DNA of 64,000 bases from Bacteroidaceae bacterium (GTDB lineage Bacteria > Bacteroidota > Bacteroidia > Bacteroidales > Bacteroidaceae), in contig JAGCFO010000011.1 of NCBI GenBank assembly GCA_017650105.1, positions 1 to 64,000 on the forward strand. The letters run 5' to 3'. This document shows positions 41,443 to 49,181 of this stretch, piece after piece. A program made the position numbers and the translations under genes. The notes under the pieces were generated by a model. The model searched no databases. It saw nothing but the letters and a program-made list of their open reading frames with translations, and was not told the DNA's origin. The first letter of the stretch is position 1. Each line of letters opens with the position of its first letter.

Positions 41443-42207
41443 ATGACGAATCCTGAGATTATACAACTTCTTAAGCAATATAGGACTCACTTGCTAAAGT
41501 TGGGTTCATATAGTGAGTATGACTATCAGGAGACAAGAACGTTTCTGAATAAGAACCGTGCATTGGTGCAGCGGATTTTGACCTGTGCGGGTACACTTCG
41601 GTTTGTCGATGTGGCTCCTCCGCCCATGTTTGGTGGATATATGATGCGGAATGTCAATCCGATGGATTTGATATTTGACCCACCTTACGGACTTGATATT
41701 CACAGTCACCTCTCTGATGTAATTGAACAGACGATAGGAATCATAGAAGCCAATCCTGGTTTTGCGGCCAGATTGGAGGCAAGACCTAAAAAGGATGACC
41801 GTGAGTATGATGTGTGGGCGTTAATTCACCCCCAGATTGCGGAAGTGTCAAAGAAGCGGATGAACGATGGCTACTATGCCGACGCTGTTGAAGCCGCGTG
41901 TAAAGCAGTAAATACTCGTGTTCGCGACTATGTCCAAGACCAGACCGGCGAGGAACTTGACGGTGCGGGCTTGATGAAGAAAGCTTTCTCTCCAGGCAAT
42001 CCAATCATTAAGATTGCCAATGTGGAGAACAAGAGTGGGCACGATACCCAGCAAGGCTTTATGGAAATCTTTGCTGGAGTAATGACAGGCATCCGAAATC
42101 CCAAGGCTCACGATAATGAAACCATTACTAAAGAAGATGCCTTGCGCAAGCTGATTATGATAAGTTTGTTGATGTATAAGATTGACGGAAGGTTAATAAC
42201 TGACTAA
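41443..42207 (+). CDS. TIGR02391-family (Ymh-like) protein, possibly abortive-infection related
   Basis: 254 residues. Residues 125-250 carry the family's helical pattern: IHPQIAEVSKKRM, YYADAVEAACKAVNTRVR, GLMKKAF, GFMEIFAGVMTGIRNPKAH and KLIMISLLMYKID. The N-terminal 120 residues are not recognised. The RNPKAH motif, with HEPN-like character, suggests an RNase-like role by analogy only. It ends 16 nt before kwaA and is likely cotranscribed with the Kiwa pair. Confidence 0.75.
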   Translation: MTNPEIIQLLKQYRTHLLKLGSYSEYDYQETRTFLNKNRALVQRILTCAGTLRFVDVAPPPMFGGYMMRNVNPMDLIFDPPYGLDIHSHLSDVIEQTIGIIEANPGFAARLEARPKKDDREYDVWALIHPQIAEVSKKRMNDGYYADAVEAACKAVNTRVRDYVQDQTGEELDGAGLMKKAFSPGNPIIKIANVENKSGHDTQQGFMEIFAGVMTGIRNPKAHDNETITKEDALRKLIMISLLMYKIDGRLITD

Positions 42208-42223
42208 AACTACAATAGGGTAT

Positions 42224-42802
42224 ATGTTTACGAACAAATTCAAACTGTTCTCTATATCTCTGATTGCAGTGTGGGTTGTATTGTTGGTGAAGAATGTAGA
42301 CATCCCTATCTACTTCGGTACTGATGCTCAGTTTGTTGGTTTTAGCAAACTTCTTACATATGGTAACTTCATTGCGCTTGCAAGTGCAATAATGATAGTG
42401 ATAGCTTTATTGAGTCTACACCAACTTAATCATAGGCTTCAAGGAAGTCCCGATACGCTAAAGAATACTTTAACAGAAGTGAGTGACAGAAGTGTGGAAT
42501 ATGTTAACGTCTTGGCTACGGTTGTAACTCTGATAAGTGTTATTTTAGTGCCTACGGAAACACTTCGCGATTTTATTGTATTCCTACTGTTGATGACTGT
42601 GATTAGCATTTGCTTCATGAGAACAAACCTATACTATAGCAATCCCTTGTTTGCTGTTCTTGGATATCACATCTACACTGTGGGTTCTGAAAGTAATAAA
42701 TTGCCTAAGGGATCAATAGCCATTAGCAGAAAGAGATTGATCGTGGGTGATAAAGTGGTGAGTTATCATATTTCTGACAACGTATATAGCTTAGATAAAT
42801 GA
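42224..42802 (+). CDS. kwaA: Kiwa defence protein KwaA
   Basis: 192 residues with four predicted membrane helices (about 6-24, 44-66, 92-110 and 114-135) and a short cytoplasmic tail. Length, topology and 4-bp overlap with a DUF4868 gene match KwaA. In the published system KwaA is the membrane component that senses phage attack and works with KwaB. Identification rests mainly on the neighbour, because KwaA has few fixed residues. Confidence 0.82.
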   Translation: MFTNKFKLFSISLIAVWVVLLVKNVDIPIYFGTDAQFVGFSKLLTYGNFIALASAIMIVIALLSLHQLNHRLQGSPDTLKNTLTEVSDRSVEYVNVLATVVTLISVILVPTETLRDFIVFLLLMTVISICFMRTNLYYSNPLFAVLGYHIYTVGSESNKLPKGSIAISRKRLIVGDKVVSYHISDNVYSLDK

Positions 42803-43773
42803 ACACTCAGGAGTTTAAGAACAAATTGGAGTCGCTTTTGGCACTGGGTGACAATTTCAGCGCTCTCGTATTCTTTGCTACGCGAAGTGCTGATGGTATT
42901 GTTCTCAAAAAAGCCAATATGAAGGCTGAAGTTCTAACTGGAATAGCAGAAGGATATCAGGACTCATTGCGCAGCGAACTTGAACGCTTTGCTCACGATG
43001 ACCAGATGGCGGTTTTGAATCTTTCAGACAGGGATGAGCGTACAAACGTCATTTACCGTTACGATATACCAGATGCCGAGCCTTCATATTTCGACGTTAT
43101 GAAGGAACCGATAAGTGAACCAGCTGTCGAATATACTGAGCAAAAGTTGTTCAACTTTACCGATGACTCGTTTTCTGATATAGACTACTTCGTAATTCTA
43201 TTGGGTTCAGAAGACAATCATATTGTAGTTTATCGCGACAACTTCAACGTGAATTTGATGAAACAGGCACGTGGCCGTTTCTATTTAAACAGGTCAGGCA
43301 CTCAAATAGACAAACTTGATAGCGATATATTGAGAATGGACTCCCAAATAGATTGCATGTTGATAGATGACGATTTTTATATAGTCAATTTGAAGAATCT
43401 TGATACAAGTAGGGAGTTCGCGACCATTATTCAAAGACGTGCAAACGACGCGGTTGATCAAATTGCAGAATTGCCATTTGTGGATAATGTTGATGGCCTT
43501 CGTGAGCATCTCGAAGACTTACCGTTTGCGAGAAGATTGATGCGGGCTATGGATAATTCTCCCGTTACGCTTTTGCCCGCAATTGATGTATTGAATTTTG
43601 TTAGAGGACACCAAATACTGAGTCAGAGATTAAGGATTAACGGTGACAAATTTGACTTGACTAGCAAGCGAGCACAAAGCGCATTTGTTAGCCTGCTAAA
43701 TGATGACTTCCTTTACTCAAAACTTACTCAAAAGGATTACGAGACGACATCAAAGGGAGAAATGAGAGATTAG
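42799..43773 (+). CDS. kwaB: Kiwa defence protein KwaB (DUF4868)
   Basis: 324 residues. DUF4868 features: IDKLDSDILRMDSQIDCMLIDDDFYIVNLKNL-type central segment (about 172-202) and the C-terminal pattern LLNDDFLYSKLT followed by YETTSKGE. KwaB is a DNA-binding effector that, with KwaA, restricts phage replication and late transcription. Translation is coupled to kwaA through an ATGA overlap. Confidence 0.88.
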   Translation: MNTQEFKNKLESLLALGDNFSALVFFATRSADGIVLKKANMKAEVLTGIAEGYQDSLRSELERFAHDDQMAVLNLSDRDERTNVIYRYDIPDAEPSYFDVMKEPISEPAVEYTEQKLFNFTDDSFSDIDYFVILLGSEDNHIVVYRDNFNVNLMKQARGRFYLNRSGTQIDKLDSDILRMDSQIDCMLIDDDFYIVNLKNLDTSREFATIIQRRANDAVDQIAELPFVDNVDGLREHLEDLPFARRLMRAMDNSPVTLLPAIDVLNFVRGHQILSQRLRINGDKFDLTSKRAQSAFVSLLNDDFLYSKLTQKDYETTSKGEMRD

Positions 43774-43797
43774 TTTGTTGTATTAAAGAAAACAAAA

Positions 43798-44172
43798 ATG
43801 TCACTCATAAGTTCAGACAATTTACCAGCCCCCCGAGCTGTACATGGGGTAGGTGATGAGGCAATTCACGATATAATGAACTTCCTGCAAGGTTCCGTAT
43901 ATTGCTGGTGTAAGAATAGAAAAGGTGAGCCTTTTGCAGCCAGAGATTTGCTTGGTGGTGATAACTACTATTGGCAGGATACTCCTATGATGGCGCTGTA
44001 TGAATACTACCTAGGTGGTAATGATGATAATCACGATTATGCAGTAGAAGAGGCTGGCAAAGCAGCTGGTCGTTTATTGTATCAGTTACTACTTGATGAT
44101 AAAAGAGAATTTAGAACTTGGAAAGAGTTCACAAGGATGTACCTCTGGACAGGTGAAGAAGATAATGGATAA
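43798..44172 (+). CDS. Small unidentified protein following Kiwa
   Basis: 124 residues, acidic, no membrane segment. It contains HDIMNFLQGSVYCWCKNRKG and several aromatic-rich segments (YYWQD, YEYYLGG). No family recognised. It lies 24 nt after kwaB on the same strand, so it is a candidate accessory gene of the Kiwa operon. Confidence 0.7.
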   Translation: MSLISSDNLPAPRAVHGVGDEAIHDIMNFLQGSVYCWCKNRKGEPFAARDLLGGDNYYWQDTPMMALYEYYLGGNDDNHDYAVEEAGKAAGRLLYQLLLDDKREFRTWKEFTRMYLWTGEEDNG

Positions 44173-44239
44173 TAAACAAAAACGTAGCAGAATTCCGAAT
44201 CCTAAGGTTCAGGAACAATAATAGTTGGGGAACAATCGT

Positions 44240-44247
44240 TATATTTG
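44240..44247 (+). promoter_or_regulatory. Candidate -7 element before the ATPase gene
   Basis: TATATTTG at 44240-44247 fits TAnnTTTG; no TTTG lies at the right distance upstream. It would start a short leader to ATG 44289 and separate the ATPase-TOPRIM pair from the Kiwa operon. Confidence 0.4.
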
Positions 44248-44288
44248 TGATAGCGTAGTTTATTTGAAACGAGCAAAATTGAAATAAT

Positions 44289-45434
44289 ATGTTTTTAAGG
44301 TCATTGTCCTATATTCGCAATACCGGCACACCGAGCGAATGGAGAATTCAGGGGTCGCCAATAGCAGATGAACCTCTGCATTTTGGCAGTATCAATCTTG
44401 TGATAGGTCAGAACGCTACCGGCAAGTCAAACACTCTGTCTGCTTTGAGAGATCTGGCAGACCTTGTGTCTGGTGTGCGAAAGATAGAGAATCTTTTATA
44501 CAAGACTTTTGACTACGACGTCGTGTTTGAGAACGACGGAACTCCCATTCGCTATCGTTTGGTCGTGGAAAAAGGTCAGGTCACAGATGAGCGCCTCTCT
44601 GTAAATGGTGTCGAACGCTTTAACCGTAAAGAGAAGCTCATGTTCTATGAGCAGCAAGGTGAGAACCTGGCTTTTGAGACTTCACCGGAAGAGTTGGGCG
44701 TGACACGTATTGACAGCAAGCAACAGAGCTATATGGTACCCCTGTATCTATGGGGGCGGAACCTCTCGCACTACGAGTTTGGTGGCAGCTTGGGAAAGAA
44801 CATGATTGTCCGGGATTTGGCTGTTGCCGTAAATGAGAGTATCAAGCCTCGTGACACTGAGAAGGTAAGCGCATTCTTCGCAAAGGCGTTGCAGCTGTTC
44901 GCAAACATCAAGGATGTGGTGATAAATGACATGGCGGAGGTCGGTTATAAACTCATAGACATCAAGTCATCACCGCTCAAGAATATCCCCATTAACGGTT
45001 ATGGAATAGCCGTGAAGGAAGATGGATTGGAAGATTATACAGACCAGCAGGAGATGTCTCAGGGCATGTTTCGAGCACTCTCCATCATCATACAGATAGA
45101 GTATTCCCTGCTTGCCAATATGCCCAGTTGCATCCTTATCGATGACATTGGCGAGGGTTTGGATTATGAGCGGTCACAAAAGCTCATCAACCTTATTATG
45201 AAGAAAGCCTCCAACAATGGCTTGCAGGTGATAATGACCTCGAATGACCGTTTTGTGATGAACAACATCCCTCTGCAGTATTGGCATGTGATCAACCGGT
45301 CTGGCAACCGGTCTGTGTTCTATAATATGCAGAACTCCAAGCAGGTGTTTGATGAATTTTCATATACGGGTCTTAACAACTTCGACTTTTTTGCCGATAA
45401 GTTCTACATTAAAGGCATGGAGGCGTTCGAATGA
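44289..45434 (+). CDS. ABC/SMC-like AAA ATPase (AAA_21 type)
   Basis: 381 residues. Walker A is GQNATGKS (40-47), a signature-like region SQGMFRALSI precedes Walker B SCILIDDIGEGLD, and a late TSNDRFVMNNIPLQYWHV holds the H-loop. No TOPRIM domain is fused; the next gene, overlapping by 4 bp, supplies one. ATPase + separate TOPRIM-like partner is the layout of PARIS, AbiL-like and RloAB-like anti-phage pairs; which of these it belongs to is not settled. Confidence 0.82.
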   Translation: MFLRSLSYIRNTGTPSEWRIQGSPIADEPLHFGSINLVIGQNATGKSNTLSALRDLADLVSGVRKIENLLYKTFDYDVVFENDGTPIRYRLVVEKGQVTDERLSVNGVERFNRKEKLMFYEQQGENLAFETSPEELGVTRIDSKQQSYMVPLYLWGRNLSHYEFGGSLGKNMIVRDLAVAVNESIKPRDTEKVSAFFAKALQLFANIKDVVINDMAEVGYKLIDIKSSPLKNIPINGYGIAVKEDGLEDYTDQQEMSQGMFRALSIIIQIEYSLLANMPSCILIDDIGEGLDYERSQKLINLIMKKASNNGLQVIMTSNDRFVMNNIPLQYWHVINRSGNRSVFYNMQNSKQVFDEFSYTGLNNFDFFADKFYIKGMEAFE

Positions 45435-46159
45435 GTATGAGAAAAGTGGCTTTTTTTGTGGAAGGTCAGACCGAAGCTGATTTTGTAAAACGCTACCTGA
45501 AAGAGATTACTAACAAACGGGGGCTGATTACGGTTAAAGAGGGGCGTGGCGGCAAGAATGGCCCACGGGTGTTCTCCCAGACTTATCAAGAAGGCGAAGC
45601 AGGTAAGGATTATCAAATAGATATATTCGTCTCCACTGCAGACAACAGAGTAAACTCTGATATTCGAGACAATCTTTCTTCGCTTGGACGTTCCGGATTC
45701 AAGATGATTATTGGCTTGCGAGACCTCCGTGGACAGAAAAATGACCAAACAGACTACACACTTGCCGATTTACCGACGGTAGAAAAAGCCTCCCAGACCA
45801 TCTTTGCTCGTTCAACGCCACCTGTAAAACCCGTGATTGCGGTGATGGAGATAGAGACATGGTTCATGGCAGAAACCAATCACTATCAGGCCATAGACCC
45901 TGCTCTCACTGCCGATGTCATTACTTCAAATGTAGCAGCTATAGGAGTGAACCCATATACTGATGACCTCACACAAGTGACACAGCCGGCTGAGACTCTT
46001 GACAAGATATACCAGTTGGCAGGGCAGAACTACGGAAAGTCCGCTGCGTTACGCCAAAGGACAATTGCTGCGATAGACTATGCCAATATGTACATTAACG
46101 TACCTGCCCGCTTGGCGAAGTTTGATGAATTCGCCAAAATTGTGGACTCAATCTTCTAA
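45431..46159 (+). CDS. TOPRIM-like (DUF4276/RloB-type) partner protein
   Basis: 242 residues. The TOPRIM-like start VAFFVEGQTEADFVKRYL has the acidic residue after the first strand; a later MIIGLRDLRG and VMEIETWFMAE supply further acidic residues. It probably acts as a nuclease or effector controlled by the upstream ATPase. Start overlaps the ATPase stop (ATGA), so the two are translationally coupled. Confidence 0.75.
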   Translation: MSMRKVAFFVEGQTEADFVKRYLKEITNKRGLITVKEGRGGKNGPRVFSQTYQEGEAGKDYQIDIFVSTADNRVNSDIRDNLSSLGRSGFKMIIGLRDLRGQKNDQTDYTLADLPTVEKASQTIFARSTPPVKPVIAVMEIETWFMAETNHYQAIDPALTADVITSNVAAIGVNPYTDDLTQVTQPAETLDKIYQLAGQNYGKSAALRQRTIAAIDYANMYINVPARLAKFDEFAKIVDSIF

Positions 46160-46189
46160 CCTTGCAGTTTGAATCCTGAACCCTGATTC

Positions 46190-46310
46190 ATCCTGAGCAT
46201 GTACATCCTGAGCATGTACATCCTGAGCTTGTCGAAGGGTCGAAGGGTCGATCGATCGAAGTATAAACAAGTAATGAATGCCAGTACATCTCGAGCCTGT
46301 CGAGGGACTA
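46190..46310. repeat. CATCCTGAGC.TGTCGAAGG repeats left of the GIY-YIG gene
   Basis: Several copies of CATCCTGAGCATGTA and CATCCTGAGCTTGTCGAAGG precede the gene, and a variant (CATCTCGAGCCTGTCGAGGG) overlaps its first codons. Matching copies follow the gene at 46585-46635. Confidence 0.85.
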
Positions 46311-46576
46311 CCTATATTCTACGTTGTGCAGATAACAAGCTATATGTGGGTTCTACCACCAACATTGAGGAACGCCTAAAACGCCACAATGCCGGATATG
46401 CATCTGAGTTCACACATCTGCACAAACCTGTAGAATTGGTGTACAAAGAAGAATACGACACATACCAGGAGGCATTTAGGCGTGAACGTCAACTGAAGAA
46501 ATGGAGTCTGGCAAAGAAGGAGGCACTAATTGCTGGAGAAATTGAGCGATTAAAGGAGTTATCAAAAAAGGTTTAG
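46274..46576 (+). CDS. GIY-YIG nuclease-family protein
   Basis: 100 residues from ATG 46274; upstream Met codons lie in repeat sequence. The motif is TTYILRCADNKLYVGSTTNIEERLKRHNAG, with the Arg in the helix and a late Glu in EAFRRERQLKKW. Small GIY-YIG proteins of this type (UPF0213-like) occur in many bacteria inside the CCTGAGC..GTCGAAGG repeats seen here. They are probable DNA nucleases; the biological role is unknown. Confidence 0.85.
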   Translation: MNASTSRACRGTTYILRCADNKLYVGSTTNIEERLKRHNAGYASEFTHLHKPVELVYKEEYDTYQEAFRRERQLKKWSLAKKEALIAGEIERLKELSKKV

Positions 46577-46584
46577 GAAGTTTG

Positions 46585-46635
46585 TGCACCCTGAGTTTAT
46601 CGAAGGGGACATCCTGAGCTTGTCGAAGGACTGAA
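46585..46635. repeat. CATCCTGAGC.TGTCGAAGG repeats right of the GIY-YIG gene
   Basis: CACCCTGAGTTTATCGAAGG and CATCCTGAGCTTGTCGAAGG follow the stop codon by about 10 nt. Confidence 0.8.
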
Positions 46636-46689
46636 TGGTATAAAGAGTATTACGGATAACCGCTCCAGGCACAGTGTCGCTATAGCACC

Positions 46690-46770
46690 ACAGAGCCTTC
46701 CGCTAATGGAAGCGGTACAGCCCAATGCCAGTCGAGCGGGCATCCGGCTGCGGATTATAAAGTGGCACAA
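46690..46770. repeat. Dispersed ~80-bp repeat, copy 1
   Basis: AGAGCCTTCC, CAGCCCAATGCC and GCGGGCATCCGGCTG occur in this order with spacings of 26 and 18 bp. The same three blocks at the same spacings occur at 61850-61930. Confidence 0.75.
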
Positions 46771-46806
46771 CTGCATGTTAAGAGTTTTGAATAGCTGTAC
46801 TATTGT

Positions 46807-48831
46807 ATGAGTAAAATTAATATTGACAGAATTGTTCATGACATAAAGACAAGGTCAACCAATTTGACCCCAGTTATTGAGGCCGTGTGCAATTCCATTG
46901 AGGCTATAGGTAATTCCCGTACAGATGGTAAAATTAGGATAGTACTAAAACGGGATGGTACTCAGGACATGGGACTGGAGGAAACTCCAGTAAAAGGAGA
47001 TATTATAGCTATTGACATTATAGACAACGGTGAAGGCTTTACTGAGGCTAACAAAGAGTCGTTTGACACTTACCGAAGTGGTCTGAAGATGAATATTGGA
47101 GGAAAAGGTTTTGGGCGTTTCATGTTCTTGAAGTACTTTAATCATGTTTCTGTAGAGAGCGTTTATGCTGATGGCGAATCATTTTTCAAGCGGTGCTTCA
47201 CATTTGGCCATGCCAATGAAATTATAGAAAATGAAACAAATGATCCTTTAGATGGTGCAGAGCATCAAACGGGAACCACCATACATCTATCCTCTATTAA
47301 GAATAAGGATCTGGATAAAGGTGTCGATGTTATTGCAAGAAAGCTTGTTGAGCGCTTGCTGGTGTATTTTGCAACAGGCGGGCCGCATACCCCAGTCATT
47401 TCAATTGAGGAAGAAGACGGAACCGATTTAGTCATACTGAACAATTATGTTGGACCAACATCCGATATTCAGCAAATAGGTCATGACCAGCAAATAGAAG
47501 TCTCAGGAAAAGATAGAACATACCAGTTTACAGTAAAGGTTTATAAGATATACTATTCTGCAATCACAAACAAAATCTGTCTCACTGCAAACAAAAGAGA
47601 AGTAACGGAAGCCTCTCTTCATACTTTTGTTCCTGAGTTCAAGGAAACAATGAGTGAGATTACCGAGAAAGGAGTGCAGAAGAATTTTATGGTTAAGGCC
47701 TACGTTCTGGGTGAATACTTAGATGAAAATGTTACAACAGAACGTGATGGGTTCAATTTTGATAAAGAGAGCCCAAATGCATTCTATGAGTTATCTGAAA
47801 AGATGATTTACAAGGAAGCTTCGTCTGTTGCCAAAGAACTCTTCTCAGGTGTAATCCAAGAGAAATTCAACAGGAAGAAAGAGCAGGTTGAGCATTACGT
47901 TTTTTCGCAAGCTCCGTGGAATAAGACATTGCTCAAAGATATGGACATGGATTCTATACCTGTTGATATATCAGAATTCGATCTGGAAATGCGTTTCCAG
48001 AAGATGAAATTTGAGAAAGAGCAGAAGGCGAGAATTGCTATTAACGAGTATATGACCAAGAGCAAGGAAGAAGAGGAAGAATTTGATGTCGCTCAAATGG
48101 AAGAAGATGTTAATCACATCCTTGAATTGGTCACCGAGAGTCAGAAGAATGACCTTGCTCACTATGTGTGCCAGCGTATGAAGGTCGTTGAACTATATGA
48201 TGAGTTAAGAAGAAGACTGGAAAATGGAAAGGCTCATAAAGAAAGTGAGATGCATAATCTTTTCTTCCCGATGATTAAAACAGATCGCGAAGTTGATTAT
48301 GAGTCTAATAATCTTTGGCTGCTTGATGAAAGGTTCAACTTCACTCAGTTCATAGCATCGGACAAGGTCATTTCAAAAGTTGATCATAAAGAACCTGACT
48401 TGGCATTGTTCTATGAAGAGGGTAAGTTTTTCCGCAACGGAGATAATGTTATCACTTCACCCATAGTAATTGTTGAGTTTAAACGACCGAAGAGAACGAA
48501 CTACCCCGATGATGAGAATCCAATTATGCAGGCGCTTCGTTATGCTCAAAAGATATTGGATGGCAAGTATGAAATGCCAGACGGATTAGAGAAAATAGAT
48601 GTAGACTCGAAACGGACGCCTGTTTACGTGTATATTGTATGTGATATTGCAAAGAAGATTGAGGAGTTTGCAAAAATGACTGGCGGTTTATCAATAGCTC
48701 CTGATGGCGAAGGTTATTTTGGCTATCTTAAGGACTTCAATGCATATGTGGAGATAAAGAGCTATAAGAAAGTTATTGCAGATGCAAAGATGCGTAACCA
48801 GATATTCTTCCATAAGTTGGGTCTTGTTTAG
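46807..48831 (+). CDS. GHKL ATPase with C-terminal nuclease-like domain
   Basis: 674 residues. The N-terminal GHKL fold has the N box IEAVCNSIEA (24-33), IDIIDNGEGF (69-78) and GGKGFGRF (98-105). Residues 210-330 look like a transducer domain, about 380-480 is a charged helical region, and residues near 525-560 carry EPDLALF and PIVIVEFKRP, the spacing of a PD-(D/E)xK nuclease core. The layout (ATP-driven clamp + nuclease) suits DNA restriction, but I cannot match it to a named system. It stands alone, without partner genes overlapping. Confidence 0.75.
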   Translation: MSKINIDRIVHDIKTRSTNLTPVIEAVCNSIEAIGNSRTDGKIRIVLKRDGTQDMGLEETPVKGDIIAIDIIDNGEGFTEANKESFDTYRSGLKMNIGGKGFGRFMFLKYFNHVSVESVYADGESFFKRCFTFGHANEIIENETNDPLDGAEHQTGTTIHLSSIKNKDLDKGVDVIARKLVERLLVYFATGGPHTPVISIEEEDGTDLVILNNYVGPTSDIQQIGHDQQIEVSGKDRTYQFTVKVYKIYYSAITNKICLTANKREVTEASLHTFVPEFKETMSEITEKGVQKNFMVKAYVLGEYLDENVTTERDGFNFDKESPNAFYELSEKMIYKEASSVAKELFSGVIQEKFNRKKEQVEHYVFSQAPWNKTLLKDMDMDSIPVDISEFDLEMRFQKMKFEKEQKARIAINEYMTKSKEEEEEFDVAQMEEDVNHILELVTESQKNDLAHYVCQRMKVVELYDELRRRLENGKAHKESEMHNLFFPMIKTDREVDYESNNLWLLDERFNFTQFIASDKVISKVDHKEPDLALFYEEGKFFRNGDNVITSPIVIVEFKRPKRTNYPDDENPIMQALRYAQKILDGKYEMPDGLEKIDVDSKRTPVYVYIVCDIAKKIEEFAKMTGGLSIAPDGEGYFGYLKDFNAYVEIKSYKKVIADAKMRNQIFFHKLGLV

Positions 48832-48905
48832 CAACATTTGAACACCGGTGAATGTGACGTTTGACTTGACCATAGCGTTTACCGTATAATGTGAGGATAT
48901 AGGAT

Positions 48906-49181
48906 ATGAATTTGTATATAGTTATAATGCAATTATCTGTGGGCGCGACGTTAAGTAGCAGCCAAGAAGAATTGCGTAATATAGGCGAAGTGGCCGTTTT
49001 GATGGAGAATGCTTTTCTAATGCGAACTTCAATGAAGGCAACAGAAGTTCGTGATTATATTCGCGAGCATATCTCACCAGATCGTTGCTATGTTTCCAAG
49101 CTGAACCATGGTGCTGCATGGAATAATGTATTAGTACCAAACTCTGTAATAAAGGAATGGTATGAGTCAATCGACTTCTAA
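48906..49181 (+). CDS. Small Cas2/SinR-like ferredoxin-fold protein
   Basis: 91 residues. The order of strands and helices (MNLYIVIMQL, LRNIGEVAVLMENAFLMRTS, EVRDYIREHI, RCYVSKLNHGAAW) follows the small Cas2-like/SinR family, which includes VapD-type RNases and Cas2-like stand-alone proteins. The catalytic Asp of Cas2 after strand 1 is not evident. It overlaps the PIN-domain gene by 20 bp, which implies a coupled pair. Confidence 0.6.
   Translation: MNLYIVIMQLSVGATLSSSQEELRNIGEVAVLMENAFLMRTSMKATEVRDYIREHISPDRCYVSKLNHGAAWNNVLVPNSVIKEWYESIDF

Noticed and set aside
48906..49181. The Cas2-like protein as part of a CRISPR locus
   Set aside because: No cas1, no effector genes and no repeat-spacer array are nearby; the gene is coupled to a PIN gene instead.
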